The notes beneath the pieces are model-generated. The model was not told where the DNA came from and did no database searches. It saw only the letters and a list, made by a program, of their open reading frames with translations. Positions 27,329-35,305 of a stretch of DNA of 64,000 nucleotides are shown here, in pieces. The translations under genes were made by a program, and so were the position numbers. This DNA comes from Gemmatimonadaceae bacterium (lineage in GTDB: Bacteria; Gemmatimonadota; Gemmatimonadetes; Gemmatimonadales; Gemmatimonadaceae): NCBI GenBank assembly GCA_011525845.1, contig WYBP01000020.1:1-64000 (forward strand), in the 5' to 3' direction. Position 1 is the first letter of the stretch. Each line of letters opens with the position of its first letter.

Positions 27329-27344
27329 GCGCGGCTAGCCGCGC
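27329..27344. terminator. Perfect 16-base palindrome between convergent genes
   Basis: GCGCGGCTAGCCGCGC is a perfect palindrome centred on the zapA stop codon and 14 bases after the receiver-gene stop. It could end transcription from both sides as a stem, although no T-tract follows on either strand. Confidence 0.45.
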
Positions 27345-27622
27345 TTCCCGGGGGGCAGCCAGCGCCGGAGCTCGCCGGAGAGCGACTGCATCCGCTCGGC
27401 GACTTCCTCCTGCTCGGCGCGCTCACGGAAGAGCTCGTCCGTGATCGACATCGCCGCGAGGATCGCGGCCTTCCCCGGATCGGTGATCGCGGGATTCTCC
27501 AGCACCTTCCGGATCGCGGCATCCACGTGCGCCGCCACCGCCTTCGTGTGCTCGGGCGGCACCTCGGACCGGATGGTGTACTCCTCGCCGACGATCCGGA
27601 CACGCGTGGAGTGCACGCTCAT
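27335..27622 (-). CDS. zapA: Cell division protein ZapA
   Basis: 95 residues from ATG 27622, overlapping the upstream coiled-coil gene by ATGA. The N-terminal beta stretch STRVRIVGEEYTIRSE is typical of ZapA, then a long helix with AKAAILAAMSITDELFRER. It binds FtsZ and helps bundle filaments at the division site. Position behind pheT is common in bacteria. Confidence 0.88.
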   Translation of the reverse strand: MSVHSTRVRIVGEEYTIRSEVPPEHTKAVAAHVDAAIRKVLENPAITDPGKAAILAAMSITDELFRERAEQEEVAERMQSLSGELRRWLPPGKRG

Positions 27623-27924
27623 GCGTCGCTCCCGAGGGCGTGCTGCTGGCGGAGGAAGCGCACGCGCTCGAGCGTCGAGCGCGTGCGCGTCGCGGCCTCG
27701 TCGAGCCGGCCGCGCAACCTCGCGTTCTCCGCCTCGAGCTCCGCCATCCGTTCCTCGGCCGACGCGTCCCCCGCCGGCGACGAGCCCAGGGTCTTCAGGC
27801 GCGACTCCGCCTGGTGCGCGCGCTTGCGGAACGTCGCGAGCTCCTCACCGAGGTTGCGCACCAGCAACTCCAGTTCGGCGAACGCGGAGGCGGCGGGGGC
27901 CTCAGGCCGTGCGGGGTCTGACAC
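27619..27924 (-). CDS. Small coiled-coil protein coupled to zapA
   Basis: 101 residues from ATG 27924, which lies inside the last 23 bases of pheT. Almost the whole length is heptad-like: LELLVRNLGEELATFRKRA, then a short SSPAGDAS break, then RMAELEAENARLRGRLDEA. It has no signal peptide or membrane segment. Its place between pheT and zapA and its shape suggest a ZapB-like or ZapA-partner role, but that is inference. No family is recognised. Confidence 0.72.
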   Translation of the reverse strand: MSDPARPEAPAASAFAELELLVRNLGEELATFRKRAHQAESRLKTLGSSPAGDASAEERMAELEAENARLRGRLDEAATRTRSTLERVRFLRQQHALGSDA

Positions 27925-30316
27925 CGAGTTGGCTCTCCAGGGTCTTGAGGAGTTGGGCGCGACGGCCCTCGATCTCCTTGTCGCGTAGAGTGCGCTCCGG
28001 ATGCCGGAAGGTCAATCGCCACGCGAGTGACCGATGCCCCGCCGGGACGCCGCCGCCCCGGAACTCGTCGAAGAGCTCGCACCGCTCGAGCATGGTCCCG
28101 CCCGCGTCGCGCAGCACCTCCCCCACCCGCGCAGCGGCGATCGTGTCCGGCACCAGGAGCGCGAGGTCGAAGACGGCCGCGGGCGTGGTGGGGAGCGCGC
28201 GGAACCGCGGCACCGCGGCGCGAGGCGCCGGAGCTCCCGCCGCGGCGCGCGACGGCGGCGCGCTGGGCATCACACCCAGCGTGAGCTCGATGCCGAACGC
28301 CGGACGCGCCCAGACCGGGGCGTCGAGCGCGAGGCGCGTCACGACCCCGGCCGGCGCCCCGTCCACGACGATGCTCCACAGGAGGGGCGCCTCAGCGGGT
28401 TCGAGCGCGATCGCGCGACCGGGAAGCGCCGCCGCAGAGAGATGCTCGGCGAGCGCCTTCGCGTCCCACGCGTCCCACGCCGGCGGTTCGGGCTCGCTGA
28501 AGTGGGGCGGGCGGCGGAGCCCCATCACCAGCACGCCGAGCCGGTGCTCCTCGTGCGGCAGCGCCCCGGGCACGGCCCGGAAGGTGGTGCCCACCTCGAA
28601 GAGCCGAACGTCGCCCTGCATCCGGTTGAGGTTGTACTCGGCGCGGCGCGCGAGCGTGTCGAGCACCGACGTGCGCAGGAACGGCTCGTCCTCGCCCAGC
28701 GGGTTCCGCACCCGCACCAGCGCATGGCCCTGTCCACCGGCCGCGAACGGGAGCGGCCGCACCTCCATCAGCCCCGAGGCCACGGCCAGGTCGCGCACGC
28801 GGCGGTATGCGGTCCAGAGCGGATGGTCCGGCACGGTCCCGGGACGCGCCCCTTGCAGCACGTCCGGCAGCCGGTCGAAGCCGCGCAGCCGCGCGACCTC
28901 CTCGATCAGGTCCACCTCGCGCGCCACGTCGTGGCGCCAGGAGGGGGGTGCACACCGCAGCGCGTCGCCCGAGGCTTCCACGCGGAACCCGATGCTCTCG
29001 AGCGCCGCACGGATCTCGCCCACCGGGACGGCGTCCCCAAGCAAGTGGCCCACGCGCGACGGCCGCAACGTGACCGGCGCCGGGTCGGGGCGCGGGGCCC
29101 CCACGTGCAGGAGGTGCTCCACACGGCCCCCCGCCACCGAGGCGAGCAGCGCGGCGCCGAGCGCGAGCAGTTCGCCGAGGGCGGCCTCGTCCACGCCGCG
29201 CTCGAAGCGGTAGCTCGCATCGGTCGAGAGCCCGGCCGCACGCCGCGTGGTGCGGGTGCGCCGCGGCTCGAAGGTCGCGACCTCGAGCACCACGCGCGTC
29301 GTCGCGGCGGTCACCTCGCTCGCCTCGCCCCCCATCACGCCCGCGAGCGCCGTTGCGCGCTCGGCGTCGGCGATCACGAGCATCTCCGTGCCCAGTTTCC
29401 GGTCGACGCCGTCGAGCGTGCGGAGCGTCTCTCCCGCCCGCGCGCGCCGCACGATGATCGCGTCCCCCGCGAGCTTCGCCGCGTCGAACGCGTGCACCGG
29501 CTGGCCGAAGCCATGCAGGAGGTAGTTGGTCGCGTCCACCACGTTGTTGATCGACCGGCCCCCGACCGCCTCGACCGCCGCCCTGAGCCACGCCGGGCTC
29601 GGCCCGACCGTCACGCCCGCGATGACCGCGGCCCCGTACTGCGGGCACCCCTCGCCGTCCTCGATGGTGACGCGGAGCCCGGGCACCCGGGCCTCCTGGG
29701 CTCCCGTGGCGGGCTTGCCCGGGAAGGCGGGGAGGGACGCGACCTCCGCCGGCAGCCGCAACGGCACGCCGGTGAGCGCCGCCACTTCGCGCGCGACCCC
29801 GCGGTGCGAGAGCAGGTCGGGGCGGTTCGGCAGCACGTCCACCACGAGCCGCACGTCGCCGAGCGGGAGCACGTCGAGCAGCGGCGTCCCAGGGTCGGCG
29901 TCCGTCTCGAGCGCGAGGATGCCGTCGTGATCCTCCCCGAGCCCGAGTTCACGGGCCGAGCAGAGCATCCCATTCGAGGTGAAGCCGCGGATCTTCCGCT
30001 TCTCGATCACGAGTCCCGCCGGCATCGTCGTGCCGGTGCGCGCGAACGGGTACTTCGCGCCGACCGCGACGTTCGGCGCGCCGCAGACCACCTCGAGCAG
30101 CGCGCCCGAGCCGTCGTCCACCTTGTTGAAGGAGAGCTTGGTGTCCGGGATGCGCTCACTCTCCACCACCCGACCCACCACGAAGGGGGCGAGGTCCGCG
30201 CGGAGCGGCTCGAACCCCTCGACGGTCGCCACGTGCGCCGTGAGGAGGTCGCGCACCTGCTCGGCGGTGCGCCCGTGCGGCACGAACCGCTCGAGCCAGT
30301 CGTGCGAGATGTTCAT
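27902..30316 (-). CDS. pheT: Phenylalanine-tRNA ligase beta subunit
   Basis: 804 residues from ATG 30316 (ATGA overlap with pheS). It starts MNISHDWLERFVPHG. An EMAP/tRNA-binding domain occupies about 40-150 (VCGAPNVAVGAKYPFARTG). The B3/B4 editing region includes QYGAAVIAGVTVG, the B5 domain and catalytic-like core follow, and a C-terminal anticodon-binding FDX-ACB domain ends in LTFRHPERTLRDKEIE. It pairs with PheS as an alpha2-beta2 enzyme that charges tRNA-Phe and edits misacylated Tyr. Full length. Confidence 0.97.
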   Translation of the reverse strand: MNISHDWLERFVPHGRTAEQVRDLLTAHVATVEGFEPLRADLAPFVVGRVVESERIPDTKLSFNKVDDGSGALLEVVCGAPNVAVGAKYPFARTGTTMPAGLVIEKRKIRGFTSNGMLCSARELGLGEDHDGILALETDADPGTPLLDVLPLGDVRLVVDVLPNRPDLLSHRGVAREVAALTGVPLRLPAEVASLPAFPGKPATGAQEARVPGLRVTIEDGEGCPQYGAAVIAGVTVGPSPAWLRAAVEAVGGRSINNVVDATNYLLHGFGQPVHAFDAAKLAGDAIIVRRARAGETLRTLDGVDRKLGTEMLVIADAERATALAGVMGGEASEVTAATTRVVLEVATFEPRRTRTTRRAAGLSTDASYRFERGVDEAALGELLALGAALLASVAGGRVEHLLHVGAPRPDPAPVTLRPSRVGHLLGDAVPVGEIRAALESIGFRVEASGDALRCAPPSWRHDVAREVDLIEEVARLRGFDRLPDVLQGARPGTVPDHPLWTAYRRVRDLAVASGLMEVRPLPFAAGGQGHALVRVRNPLGEDEPFLRTSVLDTLARRAEYNLNRMQGDVRLFEVGTTFRAVPGALPHEEHRLGVLVMGLRRPPHFSEPEPPAWDAWDAKALAEHLSAAALPGRAIALEPAEAPLLWSIVVDGAPAGVVTRLALDAPVWARPAFGIELTLGVMPSAPPSRAAAGAPAPRAAVPRFRALPTTPAAVFDLALLVPDTIAAARVGEVLRDAGGTMLERCELFDEFRGGGVPAGHRSLAWRLTFRHPERTLRDKEIEGRRAQLLKTLESQLGVRPRTA

Positions 30317-31347
30317 CGGGCGAACTGCTCCAGGAAGCGCACGTCGGAGTCGTAGAGGATGCGGATGTCGGGGATGCCGTAGCGGGAGATCGCGGTGCGC
30401 GCCGGCCCCATGCCGAAGGCCCACCCCGTGTAGCGCTCGCTGTCGAGCCCGGCGGCCTCGAGCACCGCCGGGTGCACCATGCCGGAGCCGAGGATCTCGA
30501 CCCACCCCGAGTGCTTGCAGACCGCGCACCCGCTCCCCGCGCAGACGCCGCACGCCACGTCCATCTCCGCGCTCGGCTCGGTGAACGGGAAGAAGGAGGG
30601 GCGGAAGCGCGTGCGCGTGGTGGGGCTGAAGAAGCGGTGGGCGAAGTGCGTCAGCGTCGCCTTGAGGTCGGCGAAGGTCACGCCCTCGTCGACGACGAGT
30701 CCCTCGATCTGCGCGAACATCGGCGCGTGCGAGGCGTCGAAGAAGTCGCGGCGGTACACGTTGCCGGGCGCGAGGATCCGCACCGGCGGCGGGTACTGCT
30801 GCAGCGTCCGCACCTGCACGGGCGAGGTGTGCGTCCGCAGCACCTGGTCGTCGCCGAGGTAGAGCGTGTCGTGCAGGTCCATGGCCGGGTGGTCGGCCGG
30901 GAAGTTGAGCGCGCCGAAGTTGTACCAGCTCGTCTCCGCCTCGGGGCCGAGCGCCACCGTGAAGCCCAGTTCACGGAAGATCTCGATCACCTCGTCGATC
31001 ACGAGCGAGACCGGGTGCACCGCCCCATGCCAGGTGCGGCGGCCCGGCATGGTCAGGTCGAGCGCGGGACCGGATGTCGCGGCGGCGGCGGCGATCGCGG
31101 CGCGCCGCTCCTCGAGGGCGCCCTCGAGCGCCTGCTTCACCGCGTTGGCGCGCTGCCCCGCCTCCCGCCGGTCCTCCTTGGCGAGCGCGCCCAGTCCATT
31201 CATGATCTCCGAGAGCCGGCCCGCCTGCCGCCCGACGAGGGCGTTCCGCACCTCCGACCACGCCTCGAGCGAGTCGGCGGCGGCGATCCGGGCGGGCCCG
31301 TCGGTCGCGAGCTGGTCCAGCGAGGCGAGGAACGCGGCGAGGCTCAT
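30313..31347 (-). CDS. pheS: Phenylalanine-tRNA ligase alpha subunit
   Basis: 344 residues from ATG 31347. After an N-terminal coiled coil it has class II synthetase motifs: TSPVQVRTLQQYPPPVRIL, NVYRRDFFDASH (motif 2) and GWAFGMGPARTAISRYGI (motif 3). A Cys-rich insertion, ACGVCAGSGCAVCKHSGW, is the metal-binding-like loop also seen in Bacillus-type PheS. The gene is separated from rplT by 132 bases that hold a large hairpin. Confidence 0.97.
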   Translation of the reverse strand: MSLAAFLASLDQLATDGPARIAAADSLEAWSEVRNALVGRQAGRLSEIMNGLGALAKEDRREAGQRANAVKQALEGALEERRAAIAAAAATSGPALDLTMPGRRTWHGAVHPVSLVIDEVIEIFRELGFTVALGPEAETSWYNFGALNFPADHPAMDLHDTLYLGDDQVLRTHTSPVQVRTLQQYPPPVRILAPGNVYRRDFFDASHAPMFAQIEGLVVDEGVTFADLKATLTHFAHRFFSPTTRTRFRPSFFPFTEPSAEMDVACGVCAGSGCAVCKHSGWVEILGSGMVHPAVLEAAGLDSERYTGWAFGMGPARTAISRYGIPDIRILYDSDVRFLEQFAR

Positions 31348-31419
31348 GCGTGGACGGCAGGGTGGGAGGTGGGAGGTGTAAGGTAAAACAGACCCACGCG
31401 TGGCGCGCGGCGCGGAACG

Positions 31420-31459
31420 AGGAACGGCGGCTCGAAGCTCTCTTCGCGCCGCCGTTCCT
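31420..31459 (-). terminator. Large hairpin between rplT and pheS
   Basis: Arms of 12 bases (AGGAACGGCGGC at 31420-31431 and GCCGCCGTTCCT at 31448-31459) with an inner CGAAG/CTTCG stem. It follows the rplT stop by 20 bases, and a TTTT run comes about 25 bases later on the minus strand. It is likely the terminator or partial attenuator of the infC operon. The flanks at 31354-31383 and 31459-31486 are complementary-like GGTGGGAGG/CCTCACCCC tracts. Confidence 0.6.
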
Positions 31460-31479
31460 CACCCCTCACCCCTCACACC

Positions 31480-31842
31480 TCACCCCTTCTTCAGCGCCCC
31501 GCGCGCCTTGTCGGCCAGCACGGTGAACGCGGCGGCATCCTTCACCGCGATGTCCGCGAGGATCTTGCGGTCCACCTCGATCCCGGCCGTCTGGAGGCCG
31601 TTGATGAACGACGAGTAGGTCATGTCGTTCAGGCGGGCCGCGGCGTTGATGCGCATGATCCAGAGCTTCCGGAAGTCACGCTTCTTGTTCTTGCGATCGC
31701 GGTAGGCGTACACCCACCCGCGCTCGACGGTCTCCTTCGCGGCCTTCCAGAGCTTCGACCGGCCGCCGAAGGCGCCCTTGGCCGCCTTCATGATCTGCTT
31801 CTTGCGCTTGAGGCGCACGACGTTCGACTTGACGCGTGGCAT
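31480..31842 (-). CDS. rplT: 50S ribosomal protein L20
   Basis: 120 residues from ATG 31842. The family start [19 protein letters not shown] is followed by the conserved core [18 protein letters not shown] and [16 protein letters not shown]. It is needed for early 50S assembly, and in several bacteria it also represses its own operon by binding the mRNA leader. Confidence 0.98.
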   Translation of the reverse strand: MPRVKSNVVRLKRKKQIMKAAKGAFGGRSKLWKAAKETVERGWVYAYRDRKNKKRDFRKLWIMRINAAARLNDMTYSSFINGLQTAGIEVDRKILADIAVKDAAAFTVLADKARGALKKG

Positions 31843-31854
31843 GGTCCGTTCTCC

Positions 31855-32052
31855 TTAGGCCTGCAGCAGGCGCTTCAGGTTCTTGGCTTCGCCGTTCGTC
31901 GCTACGGTCGTCGGGCGGCGGAGGTTGCGCTTCCGCTTCGAGGTCTTCTTGGTGAGGATGTGGCTCTTGAACGCCTTGAGTCGGCGCACCTTGCCCGTCC
32001 CCGTGATGGAGAAGCGCTTCTTGGCGCCCTTGTGGGTCTTCATCTTCGGCAT
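31855..32052 (-). CDS. rpmI: 50S ribosomal protein L35
   Basis: 65 residues from ATG 32052. The sequence [18 protein letters not shown] and [15 protein letters not shown] is characteristic. It lies 13 bases after infC and 12 before rplT, the standard infC-rpmI-rplT order. Confidence 0.97.
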   Translation of the reverse strand: MPKMKTHKGAKKRFSITGTGKVRRLKAFKSHILTKKTSKRKRNLRRPTTVATNGEAKNLKRLLQA

Positions 32053-32065
32053 ATATCCGCCTTTC

Positions 32066-32584
32066 TCACTTCGGCGTGAGGATCATGGTGAGGGCCTTCC
32101 CTTCGAGCTTCGCAGCCGTCTCGATCTTCGCGACGTCCGCCAGGTTCTGGGCGACCCGTTCGACCACGGCCATGCCGAGCTCCGGATGAGCGATCTGCCG
32201 GCCGCGGAACATCAGCGTCACCTTCACCTTGTTGCCGTCTCCGATGAAGCCGCGCGCGCGGTTGGTCTTCGTGTCGAAGTCGTGCTTCTCGATGCCGGGA
32301 CGGTACTTCACTTCCTTGAGCTGGATCACGTGCTGCTTCTTCTTCGCCTGCCGGGCCTGCTTGGCCTGCTCGAACTTGTACTTCCCGTAGTCCATGATCC
32401 GGACCACCGGGGGACGCGCCATCGGGGCCACTTCCACGAGGTCGAGACCGGCCTCGACCGCCATGCCGAGCGCGACGTCCACTTCGAGCACGCCGAGCTG
32501 TGCGCCATCGGCGCCGATCACGCGGACCGGGCTGATGCGGATCTGCCGGTTGATTCGGGGGCCCCGCTTGGTGGTGTCCTGGAT
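32066..32584 (-). CDS. infC: Translation initiation factor IF-3, apparent ATC start
   Basis: 172 residues if initiated at ATC 32584. The family N-terminus ([18 protein letters not shown]) begins immediately after this codon, and AGGAG lies seven bases upstream, an ideal Shine-Dalgarno distance. The frame has no ATG near this point; a GTG at 32602 lacks a ribosome binding site. infC genes commonly use rare start codons (ATT, ATC) that IF-3 itself discriminates against, giving autoregulation. The N-domain ([20 protein letters not shown]), linker ([16 protein letters not shown]) and C-domain ([19 protein letters not shown]) are complete. Confidence 0.93.
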   Translation of the reverse strand: MQDTTKRGPRINRQIRISPVRVIGADGAQLGVLEVDVALGMAVEAGLDLVEVAPMARPPVVRIMDYGKYKFEQAKQARQAKKKQHVIQLKEVKYRPGIEKHDFDTKTNRARGFIGDGNKVKVTLMFRGRQIAHPELGMAVVERVAQNLADVAKIETAAKLEGKALTMILTPK

Positions 32585-32589
32585 ACGAC

Positions 32590-32596
32590 GACTCCT
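32590..32596 (-). promoter_or_regulatory. infC ribosome binding site
   Basis: AGGAGTC read on the minus strand, seven bases from the proposed ATC start. It decides the start codon. It is also perfectly complementary to seven bases of the 5' arm of the upstream hairpin (32637-32630), so that arm could hide it. Confidence 0.7.
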
Positions 32597-32610
32597 GAGC
32601 ACAGAGATGG

Positions 32611-32640
32611 AAAACGCGGACCCTCGGTGAGGAGTCCGCG
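32611..32640 (-). terminator. Intrinsic-terminator-like hairpin in the infC leader
   Basis: On the minus strand CGCGGAC pairs with GTCCGCG, with a further TCCT/AGG inner pairing and loop CACCG, directly followed by TTTT. It ends about 25 bases before the ATC start. Its 5' arm holds GGACTCCT (32637-32630), which could pair instead with AGGAGTCC at 32695-32688. This looks like transcription attenuation of infC-rpmI-rplT. Confidence 0.6.
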
Positions 32641-32764
32641 TCACGCACGACACGCCACGGCGGTCCGCCGCGGGGTCGAGAGCTTCAGGACTCCTGCAGC
32701 ACGACGCGCGCGGTCCGCGCGAAGGCCAGAGGGTGGGGCGAGCAGGGCTCACCCACTTGCTTGG

Positions 32765-32804
32765 ATTATCCCTTGAATCTGGGCGTGAGGACGCCCGGGG
32801 TCAA
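32765..32804 (-). promoter_or_regulatory. Possible infC operon promoter
   Basis: TTGACC (32804-32799) is 17 bases from CAGATT (32781-32776), and GATAAT (32770-32765) lies a little further on. Which hexamer is the true -10 is unclear. The -35 overlaps the stop codon of the upstream hydrolase. A small GGGCGT/ACGCCC stem at 32781-32796 lies in the same stretch and may end the hydrolase mRNA. Confidence 0.35.
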
Positions 32805-33679
32805 GGCGCCACCACCTCGAACCCCTTCTTGCCCTCCGCGAGCCGTCCCCACGGGGTGGTCGCGTCGTGCTCGAAGACCAGGAGCCAGCCCCCCGCCATC
32901 GCGTCCGCCCAGAGCGCACGCTTCGACTCCATCGTGCGGAGCGGCTCGACGTCGTATCCCATGATCCAGGGCAGCGGGACGTGGGCTGCGGTCGGGCAGA
33001 CGTCGCCGAGGAATACGGCCGTCTCGCCCCCGCCGTCGACCACGATGCTCTGATGGTCCGGGGTGTGACCGGGCGTCGGACGCATGTGGATGCCCGGCAG
33101 GAGCGCACCCTCGCTCTCGACCATCTCCAGCTGCCCGCTCTTGATCAGCACGTCCCAGTTCGCCGGGAAGTAGCTGGCCGCCGTGCGCTCGTTGGTGTGC
33201 GTGGCGTAGTGGAACTCGCCCGGGTGCACGAAGTACCGCGCGTTCGGGAATGTGGGCTCCGGGGCACCGTCCCCGTCGAGCATCGTGTTCCCGCCGGCGT
33301 GGTCGAAGTGCAGGTGCGTGTTGATCACGTACCGCACGTCATCCGCGGCGAACCCGGCGGCGGCGAGCGCCGCGTCGAGCATCGACCGGTGCCCGGCCAC
33401 GCTCGCCTCGACCCCGTAGATGTCGAGGAACTTCTGGTTCTCCTTGTTACCGATGCCCGTGTCGAGCAGCACCAGCCCGTCCGGGTGCTCGATGAGCAGG
33501 CAGCGCATGCCGAGGGCGATCCGGTTGCGCTCGTCCGCCGGGATCCGCCGCTCCCAGAGGGGCTTCGGCACGACCCCGAACATCGCACCACCATCGAGGC
33601 GCTGGCCCCCGGCCTGGAGGGCGTGGATGCGGAGGCGGCCCAGCATGCGTGATTCGTGGAGCGGGCTCGGGGCGGACAT
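32801..33679 (-). CDS. MBL-fold metallo-hydrolase
   Basis: 292 residues from ATG 33679. The metal motif NTHLHFDHAGGN is near residue 118, then PGHTPDHQSIV, FLGDVCPTAAH and the final FEHDATTPWG, giving a complete dinuclear zinc site. The N-terminus has no signal peptide. The sequence resembles the broad quorum-quenching/N-acyl-homoserine lactonase-like and general MBL hydrolase group; the substrate cannot be told. A GCATCCTTCGCGC element precedes the start, as in other leaderless-looking genes here. It is followed by the infC operon on the same strand. Confidence 0.88.
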   Translation of the reverse strand: MSAPSPLHESRMLGRLRIHALQAGGQRLDGGAMFGVVPKPLWERRIPADERNRIALGMRCLLIEHPDGLVLLDTGIGNKENQKFLDIYGVEASVAGHRSMLDAALAAAGFAADDVRYVINTHLHFDHAGGNTMLDGDGAPEPTFPNARYFVHPGEFHYATHTNERTAASYFPANWDVLIKSGQLEMVESEGALLPGIHMRPTPGHTPDHQSIVVDGGGETAVFLGDVCPTAAHVPLPWIMGYDVEPLRTMESKRALWADAMAGGWLLVFEHDATTPWGRLAEGKKGFEVVAP

Positions 33680-33893
33680 GCGCGAAGGATGCACGGGCGC
33701 GCCCGGCGGGACCAGTCCGGATGCGAGGGATCCCCCGCGGGACGATGCCGGTCCGCCTGGTCGCCGGACCTCGTCCCCGGGGGATCTCCGCTCCCCTCGC
33801 GCTCCTCTGCGGCCAGCGTATCAGCGCGCGGTCACCCGGCCGTCACCGCCTGTCCCGGCGCGCCCCGGCGCGCCCGTGAGCGCGCGCCCGCGG

Positions 33894-34535
33894 TCAGACC
33901 CCGTCGGCACCATCCGAGGAGGCCGGCATCGCCCGCCGCCGGCGCGACCGCGAGGTGCGCGCGCCGAGCAGCGTCTCGAGGTCCTCCCAGGTGTGCACCC
34001 CGCGATGCGACGCATCGCGGAGGAGCGCCCGGAGCACCTCGGCCGTCGCGAGCGCATCGCCGGAGGCCCGGTGCCGGTCGGCGATCGAGACGCCGTAGTG
34101 GTGCGCGACGGCATCGAGGTTCCGGCGCGGGAGGTGGTTGAGGAGGCGCCGCGCCAGCCGCACCGTGCAGAGCTGGCCCATCAGGAGTTCCGGCAGCGGG
34201 GTCGGCGCCACCCGGGCGAACTCGGCGGAGAGGAAGCCGAGGTCGAAGCGCGCGTTGTGCGCGACGAAGACCCGTCCCACGAGGTGCGCGGCGAACTCCC
34301 CCGCGAGGTCGCGGAAGGTGGGCGCGTCCCGGACCATGGCATCGTCGATCCCCGTGAGGCGGGTGATCATCCAGGGGATGGGGCGCCCCGGGTTCACGAG
34401 CGAGTGGAAGGCGAGGGAGACGCGCTCGCCGTCGACGTGCACGGCCGCCACCTCGGTGACGCGGTCGATCCCGCCGGGCTGGCCGCCGGTCGTTTCCACG
34501 TCGACGACCACGAAGGGGAGCGTGTGCAACTCCAT
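33894..34535 (-). CDS. DEDD-type 3'-5' exonuclease (DnaQ/PolC epsilon-like)
   Basis: 213 residues from ATG 34535. ExoI is FVVVDVETTGG (Asp, Glu), ExoII is FVAHNARFDLGFL, and ExoIII is DRHRASGDALATAEVL (His and Asp, DEDDh type). A basic C-terminal tail (RTSRSRRRRA) follows. It could be a proofreading subunit or a stand-alone DNA/RNA exonuclease; no polymerase gene is nearby. It is divergent from rex, and the Rex operator lies in the shared 88-base gap. TAGCTT sits five bases before the ATG. Confidence 0.88.
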   Translation of the reverse strand: MELHTLPFVVVDVETTGGQPGGIDRVTEVAAVHVDGERVSLAFHSLVNPGRPIPWMITRLTGIDDAMVRDAPTFRDLAGEFAAHLVGRVFVAHNARFDLGFLSAEFARVAPTPLPELLMGQLCTVRLARRLLNHLPRRNLDAVAHHYGVSIADRHRASGDALATAEVLRALLRDASHRGVHTWEDLETLLGARTSRSRRRRAMPASSDGADGV

Positions 34536-34540
34536 CCGTG

Positions 34541-34546
34541 AAGCTA
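34541..34546 (-). promoter_or_regulatory. Predicted -10 element of the exonuclease gene
   Basis: TAGCTT read on the minus strand, five bases before the ATG at 34535 (TAGCTTCACGG-ATG). No Shine-Dalgarno sequence is present between. Confidence 0.4.
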
Positions 34547-34585
34547 CCACCCTCCCCCATTGAGTCCTCAAGGCGGGAGCACTAG

Positions 34586-34605
34586 CTTGTGAAGGATTTC
34601 ACAAG
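34586..34605. promoter_or_regulatory. Rex operator
   Basis: CTTGTGAAGGATTTCACAAG is an inverted repeat whose arms TTGTGAA and TTCACAA match the known Rex-box consensus exactly, with a 4-base centre. It lies 19 bases before the rex GTG, so rex most likely represses itself when NADH is low relative to NAD+. It may also act on the divergent exonuclease gene. Confidence 0.88.
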
Positions 34606-34623
34606 CCCCCGGATACGCTCCCC

Positions 34624-35262
34624 GTGAAGCACATCGCCGAGTCCACCGTCCGCCGCCTCTCGCTCTATCTCCGGTTCCTGGAGGAGGGGGAGGCGCGCGC
34701 GCAGGACACCATCTCCAGCGGCGAGCTCGCGCGGCTCGGCGGCACCACCTCGGCACAGGTGCGGAAGGACCTCTCCTTCTTCGGGTCCTTCGGGAAGCGC
34801 GGGCTCGGCTACCACGTGAAGGACCTCATCGAGGCCATCCGCGAGATCCTCGGGCTGGACAAGACCTGGCCCGTCGTGATCGTGGGCGCGGGGAAGATCG
34901 GCGCGGCGCTCGCCCAGTACCGCGGGTTCAGCAGCCGTGGGTTCCGCGTGGTCGGCGTCTACGACCGCGACCCGGCGCGCATCGGCCAGCGCCTCGACGG
35001 ACTCACCATCCGCGCGGAGAGCGAGCTCGAGCGCGACATCGCGAAGCTCAAGGCGCAGATCGCGGTGCTCTGCGTGCCGAGCGAGGCCGCCCAGGTGCTC
35101 CTCGACCGCGTGACGAAGGCGGGGATCCGCGCGGTGCTCAACTTCGCCCCTTCCCCGCTCCGGGTGCCCAAGGGGGTCGCGCTGCGCTCGGTCAACATGG
35201 CGACCGAGCTCGAGATCCTCACCTTCGCCCTCACCAACCGGATCGAGGGCGGACCCCGCTAG
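34624..35262 (+). CDS. rex: Redox-sensing transcriptional repressor Rex
   Basis: 212 residues from GTG 34624. The N-terminal winged helix contains SGELARLGGTTSAQVRKDLS and FFGSFGKRGLGYHV. The Rossmann domain has VVIVGAGKIGAALAQY and ends with NMATELEILTFAL, the domain-swapped helix. In other bacteria Rex senses the NADH/NAD+ ratio and represses fermentation and respiratory genes. The start is decided by the family N-terminus (HIAESTVRRLSLYLRFL). There is no Shine-Dalgarno sequence, and TACGCT at 34614-34619 could be a -10 giving a leaderless message. Confidence 0.96.
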   Translation: MKHIAESTVRRLSLYLRFLEEGEARAQDTISSGELARLGGTTSAQVRKDLSFFGSFGKRGLGYHVKDLIEAIREILGLDKTWPVVIVGAGKIGAALAQYRGFSSRGFRVVGVYDRDPARIGQRLDGLTIRAESELERDIAKLKAQIAVLCVPSEAAQVLLDRVTKAGIRAVLNFAPSPLRVPKGVALRSVNMATELEILTFALTNRIEGGPR

Positions 35263-35305
35263 TCCCGCCGCCGGGGCGTGGCGCGCGCCGCCGCGCGCGT
35301 GACGC

